DNA of 64,000 bases from positions 372,001-436,000 of the forward strand of contig NZ_JACEZU010000003.1 of NCBI RefSeq assembly GCF_014042355.1, written 5' to 3'. The position numbers and the translations under genes were made by a program. Under the pieces are notes generated by a model. That model saw only the letters and a program-made list of their open reading frames with translations. It was not told the DNA's origin and did not search any database. This document shows, one piece after another, positions 9,689 through 18,066 of the stretch (position 1 is its first letter; each line of letters opens with the position of its first letter). This DNA is from Rugamonas apoptosis. GTDB lineage: Bacteria > Pseudomonadota > Gammaproteobacteria > Burkholderiales > Burkholderiaceae_D.

Positions 9689-9715
9689 ATCGAATCCATC
9701 AAATTAAGGAAAACC

Positions 9716-11146
9716 ATGTCCAAGTCGCACCCATCCGACGAACTTTGCCACCTGTCCGCCACCGAGGCCCTGCGGCTGTTCCGCAGCCACGACCTGTCGC
9801 CGGTGGAACTGCTGCAAGCCTGCCAGGCCCGCGCCGACCGGCTTGAGCCGCAACTGAACTGCTTCAGCGCCCAGCGCCGCGACGCCGCGCTGGCGGCCGC
9901 GCGCGAGGCCGAGCAGACCTATGCCCGCCGCAGCGGCAGCCCGCGCCCGCTGGAAGGCTTGCCGACGGCGCTGAAAAATGAACACACGCTGATCGGCTGG
10001 ACCACCACCAAGGGTTCCTGGCTGGTGGGCGACACGCCCGACACCGTCAACGCGCCCATCACCCAGCGCCTGCTCGACGCCGGCGCCGTGATCCACGCGC
10101 AGACCAACGTGCCGGAGTTCTACATGGCCGGCTTCACCCGGTCGGCGCGCCACGGCGTGACCCGCAACCCGTGGAATCCGGCCATGACGCCGGGCGGCTC
10201 GAGCGGCGGCAGCGGCGCCGCGCTGGCGGCCGGCCTGGCCACGCTCGCTTCCGGTTCCGATATCGGGGGCTCGATCCGGATCCCGGCCAGCTATTGCGGC
10301 GTGGTGGGCCTGAAGCCCAGCTACGGCCGGGTGCCCGTCACCCCGATCGCCTACGCGCTCAACACCATGAACCACATCGGCCCCATGGCGCGCACGGTGG
10401 CCGATTGCGCGCTGATGTTCAACGCCATCAACGGCCCGCACAACGCCGATCCGGCCGCCATCAGCCCCAGGCTGGAACTGCCGCTGGCGTTTGAACCGGT
10501 ACGCGGCATGCGCATCGCCTTGTCCTATGACCTGGGCTACTGCCAGGTGCACCCGGAAGTACGCACCGCGCTGGACGAGGTGGTGCTGGCCTTGCGCACA
10601 CAGGGGGCCGTGGTGGAGGAAGTGGCGCTGGGCTGGGGCAGCTGGGTGGCCGAGGCGCTGGACCACAGGCTGGGCTTCGAGACGGGGCGCGAATTCGCGG
10701 CCCGCATCCTGAACCAGGAACGGGAAACGAGCGACTACATCCGCGCCTTCGCCGCCGCCGGCCTGCAGGTGACGGGTGAGCAGTACCTGGCTTCGCAGAC
10801 GGCTATCGGCCGCATGTACGACACCATGGCCGGCGTCATGGACCGTTTCGACGCGCTGATCTGCCCCACCATGGCCGGCACCGGCAGCGCCGCCGAAGGG
10901 CAGGCCGACAGCACCGCCTTGCTGCACCAGGATGCGATGACCTATCCGTTCAACCTGCTCAGCCGCCATCCCGTGCTGAACGTGCCGTCCGGGGTGGCCA
11001 GCAACGGTGTGCCGACCGGGGTCCAGATCGTGGGCCGCCCCTATGACGAAACCACGGCCTTCCGCGTCGGCGCCGCGCTGGAACGCGCGCTGTGGCAGGA
11101 CTGCCGTCCGGCGCTGGCCGCCATCGACCACCAGGGAGCACACTGA
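9716..11146 (+). CDS. Amidase (amidase-signature family), first copy
   Basis: A 476-residue amidase-signature hydrolase. The Ser-cisSer-Lys triad is complete: K87 in LKNEHT, S162 in GGSSGGS and nucleophile S186 in GSDIGGSIRIP. It would hydrolyse a carboxamide to acid plus ammonia or amine. No signal peptide is visible, so it is cytoplasmic. AAGGAA precedes the ATG. It comes directly before the APC permease, a layout that suits import of an amide or release of an amine for the downstream amine oxidase. The family includes indoleacetamide, acylamide and Glu-tRNA amidases. GatA is unlikely, because no gatB or gatC is present. Confidence 0.9.
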   Translation: MSKSHPSDELCHLSATEALRLFRSHDLSPVELLQACQARADRLEPQLNCFSAQRRDAALAAAREAEQTYARRSGSPRPLEGLPTALKNEHTLIGWTTTKGSWLVGDTPDTVNAPITQRLLDAGAVIHAQTNVPEFYMAGFTRSARHGVTRNPWNPAMTPGGSSGGSGAALAAGLATLASGSDIGGSIRIPASYCGVVGLKPSYGRVPVTPIAYALNTMNHIGPMARTVADCALMFNAINGPHNADPAAISPRLELPLAFEPVRGMRIALSYDLGYCQVHPEVRTALDEVVLALRTQGAVVEEVALGWGSWVAEALDHRLGFETGREFAARILNQERETSDYIRAFAAAGLQVTGEQYLASQTAIGRMYDTMAGVMDRFDALICPTMAGTGSAAEGQADSTALLHQDAMTYPFNLLSRHPVLNVPSGVASNGVPTGVQIVGRPYDETTAFRVGAALERALWQDCRPALAAIDHQGAH

Positions 11147-11147
11147 C

Positions 11148-12497
11148 ATGAGCACAGCCAGCACCAACGGCGCCTTGAAGCGCTCGCTCAGCTACCGGGA
11201 TCTGGTGTTCTATGGCCTGGCCTACACGGCGCCGGTGGCGCCGCTGACCATGGCCGGATTTGTGTGGACCGTATCGGGCGGCTTGCCGGTGCTGGCCTAC
11301 CTGCTGGGCGCCCTGTGCGTCTATTTCACGGCCAGCAGCTATGCCGTGATGACGTCGGCGCTGCCCAGCGCCGGTTCCGTGTACGGTTTCGCCAGCCAGA
11401 CGCTGGGGCCGTTCGCCGGCTTCATCTCCGGCTGGATGATCCTGCTGGACTACCTGCTGGTGCCGGCGTTCACCTACGCGCTGTGCGCGGTCAGCATCGA
11501 AACGCTGATTCCGCACGGCGACCGCGCCACCTGGATCGTGCTGACCGTGGCCGCCACCTTCGCCGTCAACTGGTTCGGCATCAGCGTCACGTCGCGCGTC
11601 AGCCTGGTGTCCGTGGTGCTGCAACTGCTGCTGGTGGCCGCCGTGGTGGGCGTGTGCGGGTACGCGCTGGCGGGCGGCGCGGGCAGCGGGGCGCTGACGC
11701 TGGCGCCGGTGTACCAGCCGGGCACCTTCAATGGCGGCCATGTGCTTGCCGCCACGTCGATCTGCGTGATGGCCTACCTGGGCTTCGATGCCGTGTCCAC
11801 CCTGGCCGAGGAGGTGAAGGACAACGACACGCGCGTGGTGGGCCGCGCCATCATGACCAACCTGGCCATCACCAGCAGCATCTTCGTGCTGACGACCTGG
11901 GTGCTTGGTAACCTGATGGCTGGCTTCCCCATCCACGATCCGGCCGCCGTGATCTACGACCTGCTGACGGCGATTTCGGGCAAAGGGGCGGCCATCGCGC
12001 TGGCCTGGTTCCTGACGCTGGTGGTGGGCGTGCCCAACGTGCTGCCGATGCAGGCCGGGGTGGCGCGCGTGCTGTTCGCCATGGGGCGCGACCGTACCTT
12101 GCCGGCCGTGCTGGCCAAGGTGCATCGCCGCCACGGCAATCCCTACGTGGCCATGATCGTCTCGACCGCCGTGTCGCTGTCGATCGCGCTGCTGATGCGC
12201 AACCGCATCGACGACCTGGCCATTTTCATCAGCGTGGGCGCGCTGTCGGGCTTCGTGTTCGTGCACCTGTCGGTGCTGGTGCGCTATGGCCGCCAGCCGG
12301 GCCGGCGCTGGTGGTCCCATGTGGCGGTGCCCATCTGCGGCATCGGCGCCGTGCTGACCATTTTGAGCCACCTGAGCGCCACCGCGCTGGCCGTGGGCGG
12401 AGGCTGGCTGCTGGCCGGCCTGGCATACCGGACATTTTCCAACCGGACCAGTCGCGGGTCCAACAGTCAACGCGACGCCGTTACAAGCAACCCATAA
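11148..12497 (+). CDS. APC family amino acid/amine permease
   Basis: A 449-residue integral membrane protein with about twelve hydrophobic segments and the typical APC opening (LSYRDLVFYGLAYTAPVAP) at residues 13-31. The chosen ATG at 11148 follows the amidase stop by one base; a longer in-frame opening upstream would run deep into the amidase gene and is rejected. The family imports amino acids, amines or polyamines by proton symport. Position between an amidase and an amine oxidase suggests uptake of the amine or amide substrate of this island. The exact substrate is unknown. Confidence 0.88.
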   Translation: MSTASTNGALKRSLSYRDLVFYGLAYTAPVAPLTMAGFVWTVSGGLPVLAYLLGALCVYFTASSYAVMTSALPSAGSVYGFASQTLGPFAGFISGWMILLDYLLVPAFTYALCAVSIETLIPHGDRATWIVLTVAATFAVNWFGISVTSRVSLVSVVLQLLLVAAVVGVCGYALAGGAGSGALTLAPVYQPGTFNGGHVLAATSICVMAYLGFDAVSTLAEEVKDNDTRVVGRAIMTNLAITSSIFVLTTWVLGNLMAGFPIHDPAAVIYDLLTAISGKGAAIALAWFLTLVVGVPNVLPMQAGVARVLFAMGRDRTLPAVLAKVHRRHGNPYVAMIVSTAVSLSIALLMRNRIDDLAIFISVGALSGFVFVHLSVLVRYGRQPGRRWWSHVAVPICGIGAVLTILSHLSATALAVGGGWLLAGLAYRTFSNRTSRGSNSQRDAVTSNP

Positions 12498-12515
12498 CTA
12501 ACACAAAGAGACAAC

Positions 12516-14114
12516 ATGGCACACTCACCCTTGAAGCGATTCCTGGCGTCCGTGATGGACGTCGCCCGTCTGCGCAATGAACTCGGCATTTCGAACGAAG
12601 AGGCGCGCGAACTTTACCAACAGCGGCTCCAGCAGCGGCAACAGCAGCGGCAACAGCAGCGGCGCACGCTGCTCAAGCTGTCGGCCGCAACCCCGGTCGC
12701 GCTGCTGGGCGCGAGCCCGCTGATGGCGGCTGCCGCGGCCGTGACAAGCCGCGCGGGCGTCAGCGCGCGCATCGCCATCGTCGGCGCCGGGCTCGGTGGC
12801 CTCACTTGCGCCTATCAGCTCAAGCGGGCCGGCGTGCATGCCACCGTGTACGAGGCGTCCGACCGGCTGGGCGGGCGCTGCTGGTCCAACACCACCACCT
12901 TCCCGGGGCAGGTATCGGAGAACGGCGGCGAGTTGATCGACACCGACCACCTGGAACTGCGCGGCCTGGCGGCCGACCTGGGCCTGACGCTGGATGACCT
13001 GGCGGCCTACGACACGGATGCCGGCGGCGAGCTGACCTTCTGGATCGACGGTGCGCGCTATACCTGGGACGAGCAGGTGGCCGATTTCGCCGCCTTCAGC
13101 AACCAGATCGACGCCGACAACCGCGCCGCGCCATGGCCACAAACGTTCGACAACTATACCCGGCGCGGCTACGAGTTGGACCAGATGTCGGCCACCGACT
13201 ACATCACCCAATACGTGCCCGGCGGCCTCGATAGCCGCCAGGGCAAGCTGCTCAAACTGCTGATGGATGCTTCGGCTGGCATCGCGGCCACCCAGACCAG
13301 CGCGCTGGACCTGGTGGGTTTCTTCGCCAAGCACGGTTCGGACGAGCGCTTCCACATCCGCGGCGGCAACGACCAACTGGTCACGCGCATGGCCGCCACG
13401 CTGGACAGCAACCAGATCGTCAAGGGCCATGCGCTGACCCGCATCGTGCGCAACGCCGACCAGAGCTACACCCTGAGCTTCAGCACCAGCCAGGGCGCGG
13501 TGCAGGTGACGGCCGACCATGTGGTGCTGGCGCTGCCGTTCGCCATCCTGCAAAGTTCGGTCGATTACAGCCAGGCGGGCTTCGACAGCCGTAAGGTCGC
13601 CACCATCCAGAAATTCAAGATGGGCATGCACGCCAAGTTCCAGATGCAGTTCAACCGCCGCATCTGGCGCGAGCAGGGCTACACGGGCCTGAGTGACGGC
13701 GATACGGGCTACCAGATCAGCTGGGAGGTGACGCGCGCCCAACCGGGCACGGACGGCATCCTGACCTGCTTCACCGGCGACCAGGTGGCCGTCTCGATGA
13801 ACAACAAGCCCTTGAACCAGAAGGCCAACGACCTGCTGGACGGCTTGAACCTGACCTTCCCCGGCCTCAAGCCCCTGTGGAATGGCCGCGCCATCCTGAA
13901 CTACTGGCCCGGTAACCCATGGAGCAAGGGCGCCTATTCCGCACATCCGGTCGGCAGCTACACCTCGTACTACGGCTACGAAGGTGTACGCCAGGGGAAC
14001 TGCCACTTCGCGGGCGAACATGCCTCGGTCCAGCACTCGGGCTTCCTGAACGGCGCCGTGGAAACGGGCCAGAAGTGCGCCAAGGCCATCGTGCTGGCGT
14101 TGAAAGGGCACTGA
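12516..14114 (+). CDS. Flavin monoamine oxidase family protein with Tat-like signal
   Basis: A 532-residue FAD-dependent amine oxidase. The dinucleotide-binding loop GAGLGG is at residues 90-95, followed by EASDRLGGRC. The C-terminus holds the second FAD region (CHFAGEHAS), as in monoamine and L-amino-acid oxidases. Before the FAD domain there is an unusual glutamine/arginine tract (about residues 35-50) leading into RRTLLKLSAA (49-58) and a hydrophobic stretch, which fits a twin-arginine export signal. Export with bound FAD would be sensible. The reaction would turn an amine into an aldehyde, ammonia and peroxide, feeding the aldehyde dehydrogenase directly downstream. The Q/R tract comes from a 12-base tandem repeat. 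Confidence 0.85.
   Translation: MAHSPLKRFLASVMDVARLRNELGISNEEARELYQQRLQQRQQQRQQQRRTLLKLSAATPVALLGASPLMAAAAAVTSRAGVSARIAIVGAGLGGLTCAYQLKRAGVHATVYEASDRLGGRCWSNTTTFPGQVSENGGELIDTDHLELRGLAADLGLTLDDLAAYDTDAGGELTFWIDGARYTWDEQVADFAAFSNQIDADNRAAPWPQTFDNYTRRGYELDQMSATDYITQYVPGGLDSRQGKLLKLLMDASAGIAATQTSALDLVGFFAKHGSDERFHIRGGNDQLVTRMAATLDSNQIVKGHALTRIVRNADQSYTLSFSTSQGAVQVTADHVVLALPFAILQSSVDYSQAGFDSRKVATIQKFKMGMHAKFQMQFNRRIWREQGYTGLSDGDTGYQISWEVTRAQPGTDGILTCFTGDQVAVSMNNKPLNQKANDLLDGLNLTFPGLKPLWNGRAILNYWPGNPWSKGAYSAHPVGSYTSYYGYEGVRQGNCHFAGEHASVQHSGFLNGAVETGQKCAKAIVLALKGH
12630..12663 (+). repeat. 12-base tandem repeat encoding a Q/R tract
   Basis: CAGCAGCGGCAA occurs at 12630-12641 and 12642-12653, followed by ten more bases of the same unit at 12654-12663. 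The period is a multiple of three, so copy-number change would keep the reading frame and alter the length of the region just before the twin-arginine motif. Confidence 0.75.
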
Positions 14115-14117
14115 CAC

Positions 14118-15647
14118 ATGACGACGCAAGCTTGTAATTTCACGCCACTGCGCCCGCAAGTCTATCTGCAGGGCGAATACGCGGCGCCGTTCAGCGCGCG
14201 GCACAAGGAGGCGGTCAACCCGGCCACGCTGGCCGTGGTGGGCCACTATCCCGTGTGCGACGAGGCCGACGTGCGGCGCGCCGTGGATGCGGCCAACCTC
14301 GCGCAGCGCCAGTGGCGCGCGACCGATACCCAGTCGCGCGCCGCCGTGCTGCACCGGATCGCAGACACGCTGGAACACTCGCCAGCCCGCGGCGAAGTGG
14401 CGCAGCTGATCTGCCGCGAAATGGGCAAGCCCTATCCGGATGCGATGGGCGAGCTGGCGATCTGCGCCTCCGTGTTCCGTTACTACGCGGAGATGGCGCG
14501 TAACGATGGCGGCAAGGTGGCCGGCACCAACCTGGCCGGTTCGTTCCAGCACATGCGTTACGAACCGTATGGGGTGAGCGTGCATATCCTGCCGTTCAAC
14601 TATCCGATCCTGCTGTTGTGCTGGACGGTGGCCGCCTCGCTGGCAGCCGGTAACGCCTGCATCGTCAAACCGGCCGAATCCACCTCGCTGTGTACGCTGC
14701 GTTTCATGGACTCCTTCGCCGCGCTGCCGGCCGGCCTGATGGCCTGCCTGCCCGGCGACGCCGCCACCGCGCAGGCGCTGATCCAGTCGCCCGGCACCCA
14801 CGCCGTGGCCTTCACCGGCAGCGTGGCCGCCGCGCAAGCCGTGGGTGCGGCCTGCGCCCAGCGCATGAAGCCCTGCGTGCTGGAGGCGGGCGGCAGCGAT
14901 CCCATGATCATCTCGCGCCACGCGCCGCTGGACGTGGCGGCCGCCGGCTGCGTCAACTCGGCCTTCCTGCTCAGTGGCCAGGTGTGCACGTCGTCGGAAC
15001 GCTTCTTCGTGGAGGACGCGGTGCACGACGCCTTCGTGGCCGAATTCGCCCACCGCACCCGCCAGCTGCGCGTGGGCGACGGCATGGGCATGGCCGAAAT
15101 CGGCCCGCTGGTAAGCAAGGCGGCGCGCGACAAGGTGGCGCGGCTGGTCGGGCAGGCGGTGGAGCAGGGCGCCACCGTGGTATGCGGTGGCCGCATTCCG
15201 CCCGGCTGCGGGCCGGGCTGGTTCTACGAGCCCACCATCCTGACCGGTGTCACGCCGGACATGGCCATCATGCGCGAGGAGTGCTTCGGGCCGGTGGCGG
15301 CGATCTGCCGCGTGGCCGACTTCGATGAAGCGCTGCGGCTGGCCAACGACAGCCAATTCGGGCTGGGCGCGTCCGTGTTCACCACCAACCTAGCGGAAGC
15401 GATGGAGGCGGCCGACCGGCTGGAGTCGGGCATGGTCTGGATTAATAACCCGCTCATCGACAACGACGCGCTGCCGTTCAGCGGCGCCAAGATGTCCGGC
15501 CTGGGCTGCGAATTGGGCAGCCAGGGGCTGGACGCCTTCCGCCGTACCAAGATGGTGATCCTGGACCACCAGCCGCGCATCCACGACTGGTGGCTGCCGC
15601 GCCCGGACGAGGCGTTCTACCCATCGCAGACCACCGGCGCTGTTTAA
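14118..15647 (+). CDS. Aldehyde dehydrogenase, succinate-semialdehyde (Sad/YneI) type
   Basis: A 509-residue aldehyde dehydrogenase. The general base is E256 in LEAGGSDP and the nucleophile C290 in GQVCTSSER. The GGSDP form after the catalytic glutamate, in place of GGKSP, is typical of the Sad/YneI group that oxidises succinate semialdehyde. The gene begins three bases after the amine oxidase stop, so the two are tightly coupled; the aldehyde product of the oxidase is the obvious substrate. It differs clearly from the aldehyde dehydrogenase at 1406, so the island has two separate aldehyde-oxidising steps. Confidence 0.88.
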   Translation: MTTQACNFTPLRPQVYLQGEYAAPFSARHKEAVNPATLAVVGHYPVCDEADVRRAVDAANLAQRQWRATDTQSRAAVLHRIADTLEHSPARGEVAQLICREMGKPYPDAMGELAICASVFRYYAEMARNDGGKVAGTNLAGSFQHMRYEPYGVSVHILPFNYPILLLCWTVAASLAAGNACIVKPAESTSLCTLRFMDSFAALPAGLMACLPGDAATAQALIQSPGTHAVAFTGSVAAAQAVGAACAQRMKPCVLEAGGSDPMIISRHAPLDVAAAGCVNSAFLLSGQVCTSSERFFVEDAVHDAFVAEFAHRTRQLRVGDGMGMAEIGPLVSKAARDKVARLVGQAVEQGATVVCGGRIPPGCGPGWFYEPTILTGVTPDMAIMREECFGPVAAICRVADFDEALRLANDSQFGLGASVFTTNLAEAMEAADRLESGMVWINNPLIDNDALPFSGAKMSGLGCELGSQGLDAFRRTKMVILDHQPRIHDWWLPRPDEAFYPSQTTGAV

Positions 15648-15669
15648 CCCATATCACAACGGAATCATC

Positions 15670-17121
15670 ATGACTAACATTTCCTATACTCCCGCTACCG
15701 AACTGCTGGCCCGCTTCCGCGCCGGCACCCTGGACCCGGTCGCCGTGCTCGACTCCCTGATCGAAACGGCGCAAGCGCAGCAAGCCACCGTCAACAGCGC
15801 CGCCAGCCTGCAACTGGTGCAGGCGCGCGCCATGGCGCTGGAGGCGCGCCGCCGCTACGCCGATGGCACGGCCCGTCCGCTGGAAGGGGTGCCCGTGATC
15901 GTCAAGGAGGAAACGGCCGTCAAAGGCTGGCCGCGACCATTGGCGTCGCTGGTGTTCAAGGACCGCGTCGCCAGGGAAAACCATCCTATCATCGACAAAC
16001 TGCTGGACGCGGGCGCGATTCCCTATTTCCAGTCCACCAATCCCGAGTTCTGCGTGCTGGGCCACACCTGGAGCAAGATGTATGGCGTGACCCGCAACCC
16101 GTGGGCGCTGGATTATTCCTGCGGCGGTTCCAGCGGTGGCTCCGGCGCGGCGCTGGCGGCCGGCGTGGCGCCGCTGGCCACGGGCAGCGACATGGCGGGC
16201 TCGATCCGCCTGCCGTCGTCGCTGTGCGGCGTGTACGGTTTCAAGCCGCCGTTCGGCCGCCTGGCCTGCGCCGCCGGCGACGAATACCTGGTGCAGGCGG
16301 TGGAAGGGCCGATGACGCGCACCTTCGACGACCTGGTGCTGATGCAGAACGTGCTGGCCGGCCCCCATCCGTCGTCCTTCACCACGCTGCCGTACACGCC
16401 GCTGCCGACCAGCTACGGCGACCTGAAAGGCATGCGCATCGCCTACAGCCCGGCGTTCGGCAACCCCACGCTGGCCGACGATATCCACCGCAACCTGATG
16501 CGCGCGCTGGACGGCCTGCGCCGCGCCGGCGCCGTCGTGGAGGAGGTCGAGCTGGACTGGGATCTGGCGGAAATCAACGCCGTGCTGCTGGACGGCCTGC
16601 GCGCGGTGTTCGTCGATGAATTCATGCGCGACATCGCCGACGCCGACGCCGACCAGTTGTGCGGCTACGCCGATGCGATCCGGGTGCAAGGCAAGGGCGG
16701 GCCCGCGTCCCTGATCCCCAGCGCGGTACTGGGCCGCCAGCTGCACCGCGACATGCACGACAAGGTCTGGGGCAAGGGATACCAGGCTTTCATCTGCGCC
16801 TCCATGCTCACCACCGACCTGCCGGCCGACCAGAACCCGGTGGCCGAGCCCACCATCGAATCGCGCGGCCACCAGTACGAGGCCAACCTGGGCTGGTGCC
16901 TGACGCCACCGTTCAACCTGTTGAACCGCTATCCCGTGCTGGCCGCGCCGACCGGCCTGTCCGACCATGGCGTGCCGACCGGGATGCAGATCGTAGCCAA
17001 TGCGTTCGACGACGAAACCGTGTTCCGGGTCGCCGCCAACCACGCCAAGGCCGGCAGCTCGGCGCTGTTCGTCGAACAATTCCCACCCGTGTACCAGCAG
17101 GCGCAAGCTGCTGTGGCATAA
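15670..17121 (+). CDS. Amidase (amidase-signature family), second copy
   Basis: A 483-residue amidase-signature enzyme with the intact triad K79 (VIVKEET), S154 (GGSSGGS) and S178 (DMAGSIRLP). It is clearly diverged from the amidase at 9716, so the two are not a recent duplication and probably act on different amides. No export signal is visible. It ends the first transcriptional block; the TetR gene follows 47 bases later. Possible roles are hydrolysis of an N-acyl amide or of a gamma-glutamyl amide made by the ligase at 18067; the latter would replace the missing PuuD-type hydrolase. That link is inference. Confidence 0.88.
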   Translation: MTNISYTPATELLARFRAGTLDPVAVLDSLIETAQAQQATVNSAASLQLVQARAMALEARRRYADGTARPLEGVPVIVKEETAVKGWPRPLASLVFKDRVARENHPIIDKLLDAGAIPYFQSTNPEFCVLGHTWSKMYGVTRNPWALDYSCGGSSGGSGAALAAGVAPLATGSDMAGSIRLPSSLCGVYGFKPPFGRLACAAGDEYLVQAVEGPMTRTFDDLVLMQNVLAGPHPSSFTTLPYTPLPTSYGDLKGMRIAYSPAFGNPTLADDIHRNLMRALDGLRRAGAVVEEVELDWDLAEINAVLLDGLRAVFVDEFMRDIADADADQLCGYADAIRVQGKGGPASLIPSAVLGRQLHRDMHDKVWGKGYQAFICASMLTTDLPADQNPVAEPTIESRGHQYEANLGWCLTPPFNLLNRYPVLAAPTGLSDHGVPTGMQIVANAFDDETVFRVAANHAKAGSSALFVEQFPPVYQQAQAAVA

Positions 17122-17168
17122 TCGGCGTTAGCATCCAATTCACAGTACCAACATAGTGCCTGAACCGC

Positions 17169-17906
17169 ATGCATAAAGAAGACACTCCCATGCTGCCATC
17201 CGGGGCCGACCAGGCCCGGCCCGCGCGCAAGTCCGCCGGCAAACGGCGCATTCCGCAACAGGAACGTGGCATCAAGACGATCGAAGTGATCCTGCGGGCC
17301 GCCGGCGAGGAAATCGCGCGCGGCGGCCTGGCCAAGCTGACCACCAAGCGCATCGCCGAGGCGGCCGGCCTGTCAGTGGGCGGCCTGTACGAATACTTCC
17401 CCAACAAGGAATCGGTGGTGCACGCGCTGGCCAGCCAGTGGCTGGAGCGGGTCAAGGATGCGGTGGACGCGATCCACCCATCCCGGACCGGTTGCGTCGA
17501 CCTGATACGCTACCTGAACATGGTGTACGACGCGGTGCGGCCCCTGTACCAGGACGTGCCGGGCGTGAGCGTGCTGATTTCGCTGCTGGCGTCGGTGCCG
17601 GCGCTGACGGCGCTGGAAGAGCAGATCGACCTGCAGGTGAACGCCTTGCTGACCGATGCCATCTGCCGGCTGGTGCCGTACGTGAGCAAGGAACAGTGCA
17701 GCGCCACCGCGCGCACCATCACCATCCTCGATCACCACCTGTTGATCGAGATGTCGGTGCGCGGCCCGGCCAGCACCGCCGTCTACGATATCAACCACCG
17801 CATCTGCCGCCACGCGCTGGCCAGCCATCTGATGCTGTTGAATGAACAAGCCCAGCCCGCGTCGTGGGCACCGCCCCGGCCGGAAGCCCCGCCGGACGTC
17901 ACCTGA
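17169..17906 (+). CDS. TetR/AcrR family transcriptional regulator
   Basis: A 245-residue regulator with an N-terminal TetR helix-turn-helix (TTKRIAEAAGLSVGGLYEYF, about residues 58-77) after a basic, disordered lead, and an all-helical ligand domain. No strong ribosome-binding site fixes the start: ATG 17169 gives the full length and ATG 17190 would remove seven residues. It sits between the amidase/amine-oxidase block and the ligase/FAD-oxidase pair, so it is the likely local regulator of the island. The ligand is probably a pathway substrate or intermediate. Two GC hairpins follow its stop codon. Confidence 0.85.
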   Translation: MHKEDTPMLPSGADQARPARKSAGKRRIPQQERGIKTIEVILRAAGEEIARGGLAKLTTKRIAEAAGLSVGGLYEYFPNKESVVHALASQWLERVKDAVDAIHPSRTGCVDLIRYLNMVYDAVRPLYQDVPGVSVLISLLASVPALTALEEQIDLQVNALLTDAICRLVPYVSKEQCSATARTITILDHHLLIEMSVRGPASTAVYDINHRICRHALASHLMLLNEQAQPASWAPPRPEAPPDVT

Positions 17907-17948
17907 CGGGCTAGACCCGTCCCCGGTGGCCGGCCCGTGAGCGGGCCG
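17905..17948. terminator. Two consecutive GC-rich hairpins after the TetR gene
   Basis: GACGGG (17905-17910) pairs with CCCGTC (17916-17921), and CGGCCCG (17931-17937) pairs with CGGGCCG (17942-17948) around loop TGAG. There is no T-tract, so intrinsic termination would be weak. They may act as transcript 3-prime stabilisers or separate the block upstream from the ligase gene at 18067. Confidence 0.4.
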
Positions 17949-18066
17949 CGCCACCCATCCCAACCCCATTCGAACCACACCCGCGCACTGGCACGCCCGC
18001 GATCACCCGCGTCGTCCAGCCGGTGGCGCGACCCTGCGTATCCGCAGGCAACAGGGAGGTCACATC

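Noticed and set aside
9716-11146. GatA subunit of the Glu-tRNA amidotransferase
   Set aside because: No gatB or gatC neighbours; the gene is embedded in a catabolic operon with a permease.
12630-12663. Short repeats considered as part of a CRISPR-like array
   Set aside because: They are adjacent in-frame tandem units with no spacers, inside a coding sequence.
12525-15356. Minus-strand open frame of 943 codons
   Set aside because: Antisense to the amine oxidase and aldehyde dehydrogenase genes; low-complexity composition and no motif.
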